Below, in pieces: positions 7,879 through 17,756 of a stretch of DNA of 64,000 bases. A model generated the notes under the pieces. It worked only from the letters and a program-made list of their open reading frames with translations, ran no database searches and was not told the origin of the DNA. Source of the DNA: Terrihalobacillus insolitus (GTDB taxonomy: Bacteria > Bacillota > Bacilli > Bacillales > Amphibacillaceae); NCBI RefSeq assembly GCF_028416575.1, contig NZ_JAMQKB010000002.1, forward strand, positions 186,001 through 250,000, given 5' to 3'. The translations under genes were made by a program, and so were the position numbers. Every line of letters starts with the position of its first letter. Within the stretch, counting starts at the first letter, position 1.

Positions 7879-9822
7879 TTAATTTTGTTTCGGCTTACTT
7901 TCGGATAAATAAATACGTACCTTCTTTCCTTGACCAATTTTTACCCCCGGATCTGGAGATTGGTCAATAATATATTCCCCTGAACCACTTGTTTCAACAG
8001 AAAGATTCACTTGATAATTTACTAAATCTGATTTTTCCTTCCCGATTAAATCGGGCACTTCCACGAGTGGCTGTTCTGTCCACTTATACTCTTTTTGCAA
8101 ACCATCTGTTCGCTTTTCAACCCCAAGTGCACGTAAGCTGTCATCCATAATATTCCCAACAATCGGTGCTACTACTACCCCACCAAACTGAACCGTTTCT
8201 TTCGGATTATCGATTGCAACGTATACAACTAATTCTGGATCATCTGCAGGAGCAAATCCGATAAAGGAAAGAATATAGTTATTTTTCATGTAGCTACCAT
8301 CTTTCCCTACCTTTTGTGCAGTACCTGTTTTTCCACCTACACGGTAACCTTCGACATACGCTCCACGTCCTGTTCCTTTTGCAACAACACTTTCTAAAGC
8401 ATTTCGTATTTCTTTAGAAGTACTTTCAGAAATCACTCTTCGTTTTAGTTCAGGCTGTACTTTTTTCGTGATTTCACCTGTTCTTGGATTAATAAATTCT
8501 TTGGCGATAAATGGCTCATATAAATAACCACCATTAACAGCTGCTGATACAGCCATTACTTGTTGGATCGGTGTGACAGATACACCTTGGCCAAATGCAG
8601 TTGTCGCAAGCTCAACTGGTCCGATATTTTCTGGTTTAAATAGTATTCCTTTACCCTCACCTTGCAAATCAATTCCAGTTTTCTTCCCAAAACCGAAATT
8701 TTCGATGTAAGAGAACAACTTCTCTTTTCCTAGCTTCTCTCCTAATGCGACAAAACCTGGGTTACACGAATTTTGAACAACCTCTAAATACGTTTGAAGT
8801 CCATGCCCACCACTCTTCCAGCAATGAAGTGTAGCACCCTCTACCTTAATGGATCCATCATCATTATATGTATCCTCGTTTAAATCTACCGCTTTTTCCT
8901 CTAATGCAGCTGCAAGGGTAATAATTTTAAACGTCGAACCTGGTTCATAGGTACTCCAAATCGGCAAATTCCGGCTATAAACATCTGAATCTACTTCTTG
9001 ATAATTTGCTGGATTGAAAGAAGGTCTCGTCGACATGCCTACCACACCACCAGTATCTGGGTCTACTGCAATCGCTAATGCTCCATCAGGGTTATATTTA
9101 GAAACAGCTATGTCTAATTCTCTTTCTATTATTGTCTGCACTTTTGAATCAATCGTTAATTTTAAATCATTTCCATCTTTTGGAGGTGTATAGACATCGG
9201 CAATCTTTGGCATTCGCTGTTCTTTTGCATCTGAGAAAAAGGAAAGACTCCCTTCTTCCCCGCTTAACATCTCATCATAATAAAGCTCTAATCCCATTAA
9301 CCCTTGGTTATCTATCCCAGTAAACCCTAATACTTGTGATAAAAATGTACCATTTGGGTAATAACGCTTTGAATCCTCCGCTATATAGACCCCGTCCAAA
9401 TTCAAATTACTAATTGCATCTGCTTGTTCTTCTGAAATCTTTATTCCCTCAGGGCGGATTTCTTCAATATTAGCTTTTTTCGTAACATGCTTATAAGCTT
9501 TATCAACAGGCATGTCTAATATTTTAGCTAATTGCTCTGCCACTTTTTGTGGATTTTTAATTTGTTTAGGCACAACCATAACAGAGGGGGCAGAAACGTT
9601 TCCCACTAGAATCTCACCATTTTTATCCATTATTCTCCCTCGTTCTGGCTCAAATATGATATCACGACTCCTTGATTCCTTTGCTTGGTCTACCAGCATA
9701 TCGCCTATTACAAATTGTACATAGCCTAGCCGTACATCCATAATGGCAAACATTAAAATTGCCAATAGAAAAACAGTGACTAATCGTTTTCTCATGGTTA
9801 CGTTGGATACTCGTCGTTTCAT
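7879..9822 (-). CDS. spoVD: Stage V sporulation protein D, class B penicillin-binding protein
   Basis: Membrane-anchored transpeptidase; in B. subtilis SpoVD cross-links spore cortex peptidoglycan with SpoVE. One N-terminal membrane segment (residues about 14-36), a PBP dimer domain, then the transpeptidase domain with the active-site STFK (Ser at about residue 296), the SCN motif (VVQNSCNPGF) and KTGTAQ. A single PASTA domain ends the protein (VEVPDLIGKEKSDL onward), as in SpoVD; PBP2B next to it has two. Length 647 aa matches the family. ATG start with AAGGAG 7 nt upstream. It lies about 100 nt downstream of pbpB. Confidence 0.94.
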   Translation of the reverse strand: MKRRVSNVTMRKRLVTVFLLAILMFAIMDVRLGYVQFVIGDMLVDQAKESRSRDIIFEPERGRIMDKNGEILVGNVSAPSVMVVPKQIKNPQKVAEQLAKILDMPVDKAYKHVTKKANIEEIRPEGIKISEEQADAISNLNLDGVYIAEDSKRYYPNGTFLSQVLGFTGIDNQGLMGLELYYDEMLSGEEGSLSFFSDAKEQRMPKIADVYTPPKDGNDLKLTIDSKVQTIIERELDIAVSKYNPDGALAIAVDPDTGGVVGMSTRPSFNPANYQEVDSDVYSRNLPIWSTYEPGSTFKIITLAAALEEKAVDLNEDTYNDDGSIKVEGATLHCWKSGGHGLQTYLEVVQNSCNPGFVALGEKLGKEKLFSYIENFGFGKKTGIDLQGEGKGILFKPENIGPVELATTAFGQGVSVTPIQQVMAVSAAVNGGYLYEPFIAKEFINPRTGEITKKVQPELKRRVISESTSKEIRNALESVVAKGTGRGAYVEGYRVGGKTGTAQKVGKDGSYMKNNYILSFIGFAPADDPELVVYVAIDNPKETVQFGGVVVAPIVGNIMDDSLRALGVEKRTDGLQKEYKWTEQPLVEVPDLIGKEKSDLVNYQVNLSVETSGSGEYIIDQSPDPGVKIGQGKKVRIYLSESKPKQN

Positions 9823-9923
9823 CGTACATCTCCTTACTTTAGAAAGGTATGCTTGTATCCACTATATGAAAATAAGAAAACGATTAGAACACTGCTTGTA
9901 CGAACGCGATAGGTTCAAACTAG

Positions 9924-12134
9924 TTAGTTTTCTGGTGTGCGATCATTTTGATTTATGTCTTGTTTTTCGCCATCCTTTAATTCTGATGGAAAAGCGGGTG
10001 GGGAGAACTCTACGGCCAAATTACTTTCATCTTCCAAAGACGCCCCACTTTTTATGCTCTGTTGTACTCCATACCCATTTCCCTTGGTTTCTATATTTAG
10101 CTGAAACAGGCTACCAAGGCGTAACACATCTCTAACGGACCAACCAGTTATATCAGGCATTTTCGGTTTATCCGATACGAGTAGTACACGTTCACCAGGT
10201 AATATAGTAGAGCCGACTTTTGGGCTAATTCTTTTAATTGTACCGCCGTTTCCAATCACAACAGGGTTCCCACCAAGATCAATTATTTTTTTCTGAGCAT
10301 CACGGACGGGAAGCCCAACAACATCCGTGATTTCAGCGGCATTGATTTCTTCTTGATTATCCTGGTCAGGTTCAATATTCAAGTAATGTAAACCGTTTTC
10401 CATTACATTTTTAAAGATGAATGACACAGGCGCTGAACCAGATTCGGTTGGATCCAATTTTGGTTGCTTAACGGAAACGTACATGATCAACTCAGGGTCT
10501 TCCTTTGGAGCCATTCCTAAAAATGAAAAAATATAATTTTCTTTTCCTGTCATGTAGTTTCTTGTTTTTGAATCCGGTATTTCAGCGGTTCCTGTTTTTC
10601 CTGCAACCGTGTAATCTGTTAACTTATAGGACTGTCCAGTACCAACATCAGAGGTTATTACTGTTTCTAACACGTCGATGACTCGTCCAGCTGTTTCAGG
10701 TGAAATCGGGGCGCCAACAACCTCCGAATTGTTTTCCTGTAAAACATCCCCTGATTGAGAGTCGATTACTTTTGATACAACGTAGGGGCGCATCATTTTC
10801 CCTTTATTTGCTATTGCTGATGCCGCCATCATTTGTTGGATTGGGGTAACGGTTGAACCTTGTCCAAAGGCTGTTGTTACTTTTTCAACTGGATAATTAT
10901 ATAGAATCTTTCCGGAAACTTCACCAGGCAAATCGATTCCAGTCGGTTGGTCAAAACGAAATGCCTTTAAATAATCGAGAAAGGTTTCTGTGCCAAGCTC
11001 TTCCCAAGCTAATTTAGCTGCTGCCACATTAGAAGATCTTTGAATGCCTTCTTTGAATGATATTGTCCCCCAATCTTGTTGCCAATCGTTGATCGTAACA
11101 CCATTCATTTGTTCATTTGTATAAGAGCCTGACTTATACATTTTATTTGGATCCCATACCCCCTCTTCTATCGCAGATGCTAATGTAAATATTTTCATCG
11201 TCGAGCCTGGTTCAAATGGAGTTGAAATGGCATCGTTGTACCAATTTTCCACCTCACCCATGTTGTTCGGGTTGTAGCTAGGTCTGTTGCTCATTGCTAA
11301 GACTTCGCCTGTTTTTGGATTCATTACAATCGCGGTCATTCGTGAAGGTTCGTATTGCTCTTGTACCTGGGACATGGAATTCTCAAGTAACGTTTGGATC
11401 TTTTGGTCGATCGTTAAATAGATGTCATCACCATTCTCTGGTTCCTTCACGATTTCTTTCGGATTTAATAATTTCACATTAAACAAATCCCGTTGGTAAG
11501 AAATATTTCCTTGCTTCCCAGTTAACACCTCGTTCATTTGCTTTTCGATCCCAGTAACACCAGATATGTTTCCATTTTCCTTTTGTGCAAGTCCGATAAC
11601 CCTAGAAGCAAATGTACCATTAGGATAACCACGAATAGATTCTTTTTTGAACTGAATTCCAGGTAAATTAAGTTTATCAATTTCTTCCTTTGTACTCTGG
11701 GATAGCTCTCTTCCACTCTTACCAAATTCGACCTGGAATTGCCCTTGGTCGATTCCTTTTTGTATTCGATTTTCTATTTCATTGGTGTCCATATCTAATA
11801 TCGGTGCTAGTGCTTCTGCGGTACTGGATGGATCCTTCACATGCATCGGGGAATCTGGATTCGTCGTATACGATTCATCTACAATAGCAAAAAGACGGTA
11901 CGTAGCCCGATCATACGCTAGGGTCATGCCGTTACGGTCAAGAATTTGTCCCCGTTTAGCCTCCAGTGTATATGAGGTCGTCCGTTGTTCGTCCGCCCAC
12001 TTATTTAATGAAACCCCTTGTACTTTGCCTGTACCTTGAATAAATAAAAAACGTCCAGAAATAATTAAAAAGATTGCAACAAAGCCGATCATTAATACGG
12101 ATGACATGAAATGGGTTGTGTTATTTTTTTTCAT
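9924..12134 (-). CDS. pbpB: Penicillin-binding protein 2B, septal transpeptidase
   Basis: Class B PBP required for septal peptidoglycan cross-linking in the divisome. N-terminal membrane anchor (residues about 11-33), PBP dimer domain, transpeptidase domain with active-site STMK (Ser at about residue 311), the SSN motif (RSSNVAAAKL) and KTGTAE, then two C-terminal PASTA domains (from about residue 605) and a charged tail. Length 736 aa. ATG start; the 18 nt after ftsL contain its SD. The pair ftsL-pbpB followed by spoVD is standard for Bacilli. Confidence 0.95.
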   Translation of the reverse strand: MKKNNTTHFMSSVLMIGFVAIFLIISGRFLFIQGTGKVQGVSLNKWADEQRTTSYTLEAKRGQILDRNGMTLAYDRATYRLFAIVDESYTTNPDSPMHVKDPSSTAEALAPILDMDTNEIENRIQKGIDQGQFQVEFGKSGRELSQSTKEEIDKLNLPGIQFKKESIRGYPNGTFASRVIGLAQKENGNISGVTGIEKQMNEVLTGKQGNISYQRDLFNVKLLNPKEIVKEPENGDDIYLTIDQKIQTLLENSMSQVQEQYEPSRMTAIVMNPKTGEVLAMSNRPSYNPNNMGEVENWYNDAISTPFEPGSTMKIFTLASAIEEGVWDPNKMYKSGSYTNEQMNGVTINDWQQDWGTISFKEGIQRSSNVAAAKLAWEELGTETFLDYLKAFRFDQPTGIDLPGEVSGKILYNYPVEKVTTAFGQGSTVTPIQQMMAASAIANKGKMMRPYVVSKVIDSQSGDVLQENNSEVVGAPISPETAGRVIDVLETVITSDVGTGQSYKLTDYTVAGKTGTAEIPDSKTRNYMTGKENYIFSFLGMAPKEDPELIMYVSVKQPKLDPTESGSAPVSFIFKNVMENGLHYLNIEPDQDNQEEINAAEITDVVGLPVRDAQKKIIDLGGNPVVIGNGGTIKRISPKVGSTILPGERVLLVSDKPKMPDITGWSVRDVLRLGSLFQLNIETKGNGYGVQQSIKSGASLEDESNLAVEFSPPAFPSELKDGEKQDINQNDRTPEN

Positions 12135-12152
12135 GCCCGATCTCCACCCTTG

Positions 12153-12530
12153 CTAATTGGAAATTTTATTCGCTTGTTTTACTTTTGCATTTTGAATCTT
12201 TAATCCATTTTCTTTAGCAATTTTAATAATTCGATCTGGATTACTCAATTCCTTCACTTTATATTCTAATGATTCGTTCTGCACTCTTTGCTTATTGACG
12301 GACTCCTGTAAATTCTGTACATCTCTATTTAATGCATCGGCAGAAGATGCAAAAGAAACTACAAAAATGAGTACAACGAGTATTATACCACCAAATAGTG
12401 CATAAAGAGCTTTTTCACCTGGCGTTATCCAACGTTTTTTATTAACTTTAACCTTAGCTTGACGCTCTGGTTCAGGATAGTAACTCGGACGTGGCTGCTG
12501 TTGCCAGCTTCTCGCAGTATTTGCACTCAT
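12153..12530 (-). CDS. ftsL: Cell division protein FtsL
   Basis: Small bitopic divisome protein that partners DivIC and DivIB. The 125-aa product has a proline- and charge-rich cytoplasmic part, one membrane helix (about residues 43-65) and a C-terminal coiled coil ([19 protein letters not shown]) ending in the [14 protein letters not shown] motif typical of FtsL. Its ATG overlaps the rsmH TGA (ATGA), indicating coupled translation. Confidence 0.93.
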   Translation of the reverse strand: MSANTARSWQQQPRPSYYPEPERQAKVKVNKKRWITPGEKALYALFGGIILVVLIFVVSFASSADALNRDVQNLQESVNKQRVQNESLEYKVKELSNPDRIIKIAKENGLKIQNAKVKQANKISN

Positions 12531-13507
12531 ATCTTACTCCACCCTTCTTCGTATTGATAATCGCTCGTCCATGGCTTCGTTTTTTCTATAATTCTTAATT
12601 TAGCGGAACGGGAGCGGCGATTCTTTTCTAATTCATCTTCACTTGGTACGATTGGCTTTTTCGTTATTAATTGAAACGGAGCTTGATGTTCCTCTGGGAT
12701 GACTGGTATATTTTTAGGAAGTGGTGGTACTGTACTCCACTTTTTAAATGCCTGCTTACACAACCGATCTTCTAGGGAATGGAACGTTATAACGGAAATA
12801 CGACCACCAATTCCTACGATCTCAGCCGCTTGATGAAGGGCATCATAAAAAGCGTTTAATTCATCATTCACACCAATTCGAATAGCTTGGAATATCCTTT
12901 TTGCTGGATGTCCACCCTTTCTTCTTGCAGGAGCTGGAATTCCCTCCTTTATCAACTCAACAAGCTCAAATGTTGTTTTGATAGGAGCTTCTTTGCGCTT
13001 TTCTTCTATTTTTCTTGTTATTTGCTTGGAAAACTTTTCTTCTCCGTATCGAAAAAAAAGTTTTACTAGTTTTTCATACGGCCATTCATTGACAATCTGA
13101 AATGCAGAAATTTCTTGTGATTGATTCATCCTCATATCTAATGGGGCATCATACTGATAGCTAAAGCCTCTTTCCTTTTGGTCTAACTGTGGAGAAGATA
13201 CCCCTAAATCAAACAGAATTCCATCTACGTCTGTTATGTTTAAGTCGTGTATTTCCTTTTTAAGCTCACGAAAATTTTGATGAACATAATAGATGGTATC
13301 CTGATAGGACTCTAATCTTTTTTTTGCTGCCTCTAATGCATGATTGTCTTGATCAAAAGCAATTAACGTACCTTCTGATCCAAGCTGGCGGACAATTGCC
13401 TCGGCATGACCACCTGCCCCTAACGTACAATCTATGTATGTTCCATTTGGCTTAATCTGTAAACCTTCGATTGCCTCTTCACGTAACACGCTATAATGTT
13501 CAAACAC
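12527..13507 (-). CDS. rsmH: 16S rRNA (cytosine(1402)-N4)-methyltransferase
   Basis: SAM-dependent methyltransferase (formerly MraW) that makes m4C1402 in the ribosomal P site. Motifs: [14 protein letters not shown] at the start, [16 protein letters not shown]-binding loop, [13 protein letters not shown] and [16 protein letters not shown]. 326 aa, slightly longer than B. subtilis RsmH. Start is GTG with AGGTG upstream. It lies between mraZ and ftsL, overlapping the latter by 4 nt. Confidence 0.96.
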   Translation of the reverse strand: MFEHYSVLREEAIEGLQIKPNGTYIDCTLGAGGHAEAIVRQLGSEGTLIAFDQDNHALEAAKKRLESYQDTIYYVHQNFRELKKEIHDLNITDVDGILFDLGVSSPQLDQKERGFSYQYDAPLDMRMNQSQEISAFQIVNEWPYEKLVKLFFRYGEEKFSKQITRKIEEKRKEAPIKTTFELVELIKEGIPAPARRKGGHPAKRIFQAIRIGVNDELNAFYDALHQAAEIVGIGGRISVITFHSLEDRLCKQAFKKWSTVPPLPKNIPVIPEEHQAPFQLITKKPIVPSEDELEKNRRSRSAKLRIIEKTKPWTSDYQYEEGWSKI

Positions 13508-13568
13508 CTTTTCACCTGCTTTACATTGATATTGAATATTGCGTGTTTAACCCATATTTCATCCAGAA

Positions 13569-14000
13569 CTAGATATCAAAGTCCAGCATATTCTCCGCAA
13601 TCTCAGAGAAAGACTCCTCAGATTGTTCAAAATATGTTTCCCATTCACTGCTTGCCCAGAACTCAATCCGATTTGAGACACCAATCACAACACAATCTTT
13701 GTCTAAAACTGCATATTTCCTAAGTGGTGCTGGAATATTTATTCTTCCCTGTTTATCTACTTCGCATTCGACCGCACCTGAAAAAAAGAAACGGGTAAAT
13801 GCGCGGGCATCTTTTTTTGTTAATGGGAGCTTTTTTAATTTTTCTTCGAGTATGTGCCATTCGTTCATGGGATAGGCGAATAAGCATTGATCAAGACCAC
13901 GGGTCAAAACAAATGTATCTCCAAGTCCGTCGCGAAACTTGGCAGGTACTATTATTCGGCCTTTTGTATCGATCGTATGTTGGAATTCTCCCATGAACAT
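13569..14000 (-). CDS. mraZ: Transcriptional regulator MraZ
   Basis: First gene of the dcw cluster; a ring-forming DNA-binding protein with two SpoVT-AbrB-like halves, each carrying DTKGR-type motifs ([15 protein letters not shown] and [14 protein letters not shown]). 143 aa, as usual. ATG start; a second in-frame ATG (MGEFQHT) two codons later is also possible and matches many homologues. MraZ binds TGGGN-type repeats with 10-nt period upstream of its own gene; such repeats are visible at 14032-14056. Confidence 0.95.
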   Translation of the reverse strand: MFMGEFQHTIDTKGRIIVPAKFRDGLGDTFVLTRGLDQCLFAYPMNEWHILEEKLKKLPLTKKDARAFTRFFFSGAVECEVDKQGRINIPAPLRKYAVLDKDCVVIGVSNRIEFWASSEWETYFEQSEESFSEIAENMLDFDI

Positions 14001-14031
14001 TGAGTCCGCCCCCCACTTTCTGTTTTCATGT

Positions 14032-14056
14032 TACCACATTCCCCCACAATCCACCA
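14032..14056 (-). promoter_or_regulatory. Putative MraZ box: three TGG repeats with 10-nt period
   Basis: On the minus strand TGGTG, TGGGG and TGGTA occur exactly 10 nt apart (plus coordinates 14052-14056, 14042-14046, 14032-14036), 30-60 nt before the mraZ start. Spacing and core fit the known MraZ operator type (TGGGN repeats separated by 5 nt). Only the middle repeat is a full TGGGN; the outer two are TGGTN. Confidence 0.55.
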
Positions 14057-14117
14057 CCTATTTTTTAAAATTTAGGTCTAAGGTCGAGTATTAACGCATA
14101 GCAGTCATTGTAGTGCG

Positions 14118-14161
14118 CAAAAAACACCTGTCTGATCCTTTACTAGACAGGTGTTTTTGAT
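14118..14161 (-). terminator. Terminator after bshC (also usable on the plus strand)
   Basis: ACACCTGTCT and AGACAGGTGT form a 10-bp perfect stem with A and T runs on either side. It lies just after the bshC stop and upstream of mraZ. Confidence 0.8.
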
Positions 14162-14211
14162 AATAGTTCGTATTTTTTAATAAAAGTGGAGGGATGTGGA
14201 GGTGCGATTGA

Positions 14212-15846
14212 TCACAGATAAACAATAAAATGTTTTGCTTCTTCATTATAGGTTCGTTTGGTTAATTCTTGTATAAAGGAAGGGCCATATTCGTTGATAA
14301 AGGCCAATATATTCCACGTTCTTTCCTGTAACCCATTCCTAGGGTGCAGCATCGTTTCGATGGTATCAAATTTAACAAGCTGATCTTTCACCCTTTCCTG
14401 CACTGCATCCATCAAGCGTTTTTCTAAATAGTCAATGTCACGCATGAGATAGGAAATGTTCTTTTCTGCCAGCTCGCCTAAATCGGGCCGAATGTCCTTT
14501 GCAACTTCACGTAATGGCTGGTGACTGTCGCATAGTATTTGTTTGAATTGTTCTATCATCGTTTGAATTGGTGGTGAAGTTTGTGCACTTAGCCAACTCA
14601 TTTTTTTTGCAAGAACCCCATTGTTAATTGCGCTTTCTGGTTGAATCGACAAGTTTTCTAACTGCTTTGAAACTCCTCGACTCATAAACGTAAGTGAAAT
14701 CCTTGGAACAACTGGCGGCATCTTTAAACCGATACATGCAAATGCAGGCTTTAATACCGACCAATAACTAATTTCCCCTGGGCCAGCAACAAAAGCAATG
14801 GTGGGAAAAAGAAGCTCTTGCATTAATGGTCTAGTTACGACATTATTACTTAACAGTTCGGGCTTTTCTGACGCTATATGTAACAATTCCTCCGTGGTGA
14901 ATGTACACTCTTTTTGTTTTCCCTCCCATTCCCCTTTTTCTGTCCGTTTTAATAAAATTCTTTCCCCATCTTTATGATAAAAAAGGTGGGCATCTGTCTC
15001 CTCAATATCAAGTGGAATGCCGAATCCATTTTGGCTTTGTGCCTGTAATGCCTGGTATACACCTTTACTCATTACTTCTTGATTTTCAATGATTGTTTTA
15101 AAATGATCCCGCTCTAGCTTTCGAATAGAATGATCTCCCGAGTCGATTAGCACGACACCTTCCTCGTGAAACAACTGGTGAACCAAGCGAGCAAAAAAAT
15201 CGACGTACGTTTCTGCATCCTGAATGATCTGTTGGATCGACATATACAGGTCGTATGTGTATTCTGTTTCGCCAAGTTGATTAAATATGTTTGCAACCCA
15301 CTTGTTCGCATAACTTTTGTCCATAATCAAATGTGATGCAGACATTTTTTCTGTAACTCGATGACCAATTCTTTCTTTTTTCATCCCGTGTACGTCTTCC
15401 GTAAAAATATGATTAATCTCCTCGAAGTCATGATCTTCACCCGCAATCCAAAAAACGGGAACAACTGGAACTCCTAATTTTTCCTGTTTTTGCTTTGCCA
15501 GCGTAACAATCGAAATAATTTTGTTGATCGTATATGTAGGGCCCGTCAACAAACCCGCCTGCTGACCACCTATTACAACAACACTGTTTGAATCTGTTAG
15601 GCGCTGTAATTGTTCAAAGGTCTTCGTAGGAGCATTCCATTTTTTGTTCATGTCAATCAGAACATCAACTAGTTGGTTTCGATTAAAGTCTTTTTCCATT
15701 AGATCTTTTAACCTTAACCAATCGGTTTCATCCTGGAAAGGGGAATAATCAAATTGATCCATCATTACTTTGTTATGATTTCGATATGCTGTTAAAGTTG
15801 GATTCTCTTTTTCTAACTTTATTTGTTCGATTTGCATCGATTTCAT
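14212..15846 (-). CDS. bshC: Bacillithiol biosynthesis cysteine-adding enzyme BshC
   Basis: Enzyme adding cysteine to GlcN-malate in the last step of bacillithiol synthesis, the low-molecular-weight thiol of Bacillota. 544 aa, the family length. Recognisable stretches: VVIGGQQAGLLTGPTYTINKI, PVFWIAGEDHDFEEIN, VLIDSGDHSIRKLE and FPTIAFVAGPGEISYW, plus a C-terminal coiled region and LHPRNGLQERTWN. It lies upstream of mraZ on the same strand, as in many Bacillaceae, but the terminator after it makes it a separate unit. Its upstream flank is repeat copy D. Confidence 0.95.
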   Translation of the reverse strand: MKSMQIEQIKLEKENPTLTAYRNHNKVMMDQFDYSPFQDETDWLRLKDLMEKDFNRNQLVDVLIDMNKKWNAPTKTFEQLQRLTDSNSVVVIGGQQAGLLTGPTYTINKIISIVTLAKQKQEKLGVPVVPVFWIAGEDHDFEEINHIFTEDVHGMKKERIGHRVTEKMSASHLIMDKSYANKWVANIFNQLGETEYTYDLYMSIQQIIQDAETYVDFFARLVHQLFHEEGVVLIDSGDHSIRKLERDHFKTIIENQEVMSKGVYQALQAQSQNGFGIPLDIEETDAHLFYHKDGERILLKRTEKGEWEGKQKECTFTTEELLHIASEKPELLSNNVVTRPLMQELLFPTIAFVAGPGEISYWSVLKPAFACIGLKMPPVVPRISLTFMSRGVSKQLENLSIQPESAINNGVLAKKMSWLSAQTSPPIQTMIEQFKQILCDSHQPLREVAKDIRPDLGELAEKNISYLMRDIDYLEKRLMDAVQERVKDQLVKFDTIETMLHPRNGLQERTWNILAFINEYGPSFIQELTKRTYNEEAKHFIVYL

Positions 15847-15852
15847 TGACTC

Positions 15853-15995
15853 CTTTTAGAGGATGTTCAAAAAGTCACCAAATGATAAGCGACGCACCTG
15901 CTTGCCCACGACGGGCTGATCCGGCGTTTTGACACAGGACGTGTCAGACGTTAGCTGGGCTTCTAATTTGTCGACTTTTTGAACACGCACTTTTA
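15853..15995 (-). mobile_element. Inverted-repeat element, copy D (opposite orientation)
   Basis: Copy of the repeat family in reverse orientation between panE and bshC. Ends GGATGTTCAAAAAGTCACC and GTCGACTTTTTGAACACGC, flanked by direct CTTTTA (15853-15858 and 15990-15995). It lacks the AAGCAGGTCGAGGCGG block after the left end but keeps the twin hairpins in divergent form: GACAC-aggac-GTGTC (15931-15945) and GCCC-acgac-GGGC (15904-15916). Compared with copies B and F, the stem bases change in compensating pairs. Confidence 0.8.
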
Positions 15996-16116
15996 TTGAA
16001 TACTCATCCGTGTATAAATAAGTATGTATTCTATTTATACTACCTTTTCCATGTATTTTACCTAAAACGAAGCAGGAATTCACTTGTTCTGTTTATCATC
16101 TTAACAAACACACACT

Positions 16117-16998
16117 TCAACCTTCCTTCCAACCCCACTCGATCGCTTTAATACTTTGAAAAACAAAAGAAGTAGTTGGAAGTTCTTGGTTCAACCTAAG
16201 TAAATATCCAGATATTCCGTCAATCTCCGTTTTTCTTCTTTCTTTTACATCCTTTAACATCGACGATTCATTCTCACTTGTATTCAATATAATCGATTTG
16301 ACACGTTCCCACTGCCGCTGCCCGGACAGACCAAGTGCCTTTGTCGCTTCCTCGCACAAAGTACGTGCTACATCATGTAGATAGGGATTGTCCACTATCA
16401 TCCCATTTTTCACTTGGAATAAAGCCGTGATTGGATTAATCACGGCATTGACAACCAACTTTTCTGCAAGCATCGTATACCAGTCGTCAGCTTTAACAAA
16501 TGGAAATGCATCTATATGAAGGCTTTGTATAAGTTCATCGATGAAGCCGTTTTTACCAGTGAAATGAGCTAAACGGATAGCTCCTGCACCTGTATGCTCT
16601 ACCGTTAAATCGTCCTTTTTGAATGATCCGTGTTCTACAATTCCTAAAACAATTGGTTGACGCAATGATCTCGATTTTATATAGTCAACATGGCTCATTC
16701 CATTCTGTAAAAATACAAGGGAACCCTTTATCTTTGTTACATCCATTGCTGACAGAACTTCATTTATATCATATTGCTTAACACATATAAAGTATAACGC
16801 TTCTTCCGCCACTTCCGATAATAGTCGAGCTTTTACGGGAATCACATTGTTTGATGGAAGGAGCGTTATCCCATTTTGATTGATGGCATTTTTTTGTTCA
16901 TCACGACGCACATAAAAGGTGACCTGATGATGTTCCATAGCTAACCAGGAACCAACAAGTAATCCAACTGAGCCAGCTCCTACAATTCCAATGTTCAA
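16117..16998 (-). CDS. panE: 2-dehydropantoate 2-reductase (ketopantoate reductase)
   Basis: NADPH-dependent reductase converting ketopantoate to pantoate for coenzyme A synthesis; equivalent to YlbQ at this position in B. subtilis. The N-terminal Rossmann motif GIVGAGSVGLLVG, the FLQNGMSH block and the conserved Lys/Asn region KLVVNAVINPITALFQVKNG are visible. The chosen start is a TTG giving MNIGIVGAG and 293 aa: GGAGG lies 8 nt before it, whereas the upstream in-frame ATG (17013) has no SD and would add five residues. Promoter not identified. Confidence 0.9.
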   Translation of the reverse strand: MNIGIVGAGSVGLLVGSWLAMEHHQVTFYVRRDEQKNAINQNGITLLPSNNVIPVKARLLSEVAEEALYFICVKQYDINEVLSAMDVTKIKGSLVFLQNGMSHVDYIKSRSLRQPIVLGIVEHGSFKKDDLTVEHTGAGAIRLAHFTGKNGFIDELIQSLHIDAFPFVKADDWYTMLAEKLVVNAVINPITALFQVKNGMIVDNPYLHDVARTLCEEATKALGLSGQRQWERVKSIILNTSENESSMLKDVKERRKTEIDGISGYLLRLNQELPTTSFVFQSIKAIEWGWKEG

Positions 16999-17148
16999 TC
17001 TATATTCCTCCATTCCATTTATCTAGAAAAAACACTTCCTTCAACCGTTCATTCATGAACATTTTGAAGACGGATGACAAGTTCATTTCATTCTTACTAT
17101 TTTTATATTATAATAAGATTGAGAGAGAGAACAGGAAGGGGCTTTAAA

Positions 17149-17637
17149 ATGGAAAACATAAAAGTTGAACGGTTGTTAGTTAATTATAAAACACTTGAAA
17201 AGTTTAAAAAGTTCAAGGAATATGGTAATCAAGAGTTGTCGATGTTAGAAGACTTGCAAAGTAACATTGTGGAAAACGACAGTGAATCTCCGTTTTTTGG
17301 AATTTATTATGGAAACGCTCTAGCCGCAAGAATGAGCCTATATAAAGTGAAGGCAAAGTATGACAAATACTTTGAACCTCCACAAGATTATTTGGAGTTA
17401 TGGAAACTGGAAGTATTGCCTGATTACAGAGGAAACAATTATGGTAAGGCCCTAGTTGATTTCGCAAAAAGCTATAACCTACCGATCAAAACAAACCCTC
17501 GTATTAATTCTCACGGTTTTTGGGAGAAGATGGGCTTTCAAAAAGCAAAATACGAAATGGAAAGAGACTTTGGTCAAAACCCGATGATTTGGGCACCAGA
17601 AGGAATTAGCGAAAAAAATATTATTACTGAAAAATGA
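17149..17637 (+). CDS. ylbP: GNAT-family N-acetyltransferase YlbP
   Basis: Predicted acetyltransferase of 162 aa, close in sequence to B. subtilis YlbP; substrate unknown. Conserved stretches include YGNQELSMLEDLQSN, LELWKLEVLPDYRGNNYGKALV (GNAT acetyl-CoA loop around residue 105) and PIKTNPRINSHGFWEKMGF. The frame stays open upstream to 17074, but AGGAAGGGG ends 7 nt before the ATG at 17149 and homologues begin here (MENIKVERLLVNY). It is divergent from panE and convergent with ylbO, with a shared terminator in between. Confidence 0.9.
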   Translation: MENIKVERLLVNYKTLEKFKKFKEYGNQELSMLEDLQSNIVENDSESPFFGIYYGNALAARMSLYKVKAKYDKYFEPPQDYLELWKLEVLPDYRGNNYGKALVDFAKSYNLPIKTNPRINSHGFWEKMGFQKAKYEMERDFGQNPMIWAPEGISEKNIITEK

Positions 17638-17667
17638 TAGAGGTTGTTCGAATTGAACACGCGCCTA
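17638..17667 (-). repeat. Scar of the inverted-repeat family (both ends joined)
   Basis: TAGAGGTTGTTC-gaa-TTGAACACGCGCCTA looks like the two outer ends of a reverse-oriented copy with the interior deleted. Confidence 0.45.
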
Positions 17668-17680
17668 TAGTGTCTAACCA

Positions 17681-17715
17681 AAATATTCCCTTGTCTATTA
17701 AGCAAGGGAATATTT
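17681..17715. terminator. Bidirectional terminator between ylbP and ylbO
   Basis: AAATATTCCCTTG and CAAGGGAATATTT form a perfect 13-bp stem with a 9-nt loop between two convergent genes. Confidence 0.8.
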
Positions 17716-17756
17716 ATACATAAACAAATGACCTAAACGATTAAACCAACGATACA

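Noticed and set aside
15856..16083. 75-codon minus-strand frame across repeat copy D
   Set aside because: Formed by the repeat element itself; the translation changes with each copy, so it is not a protein gene.
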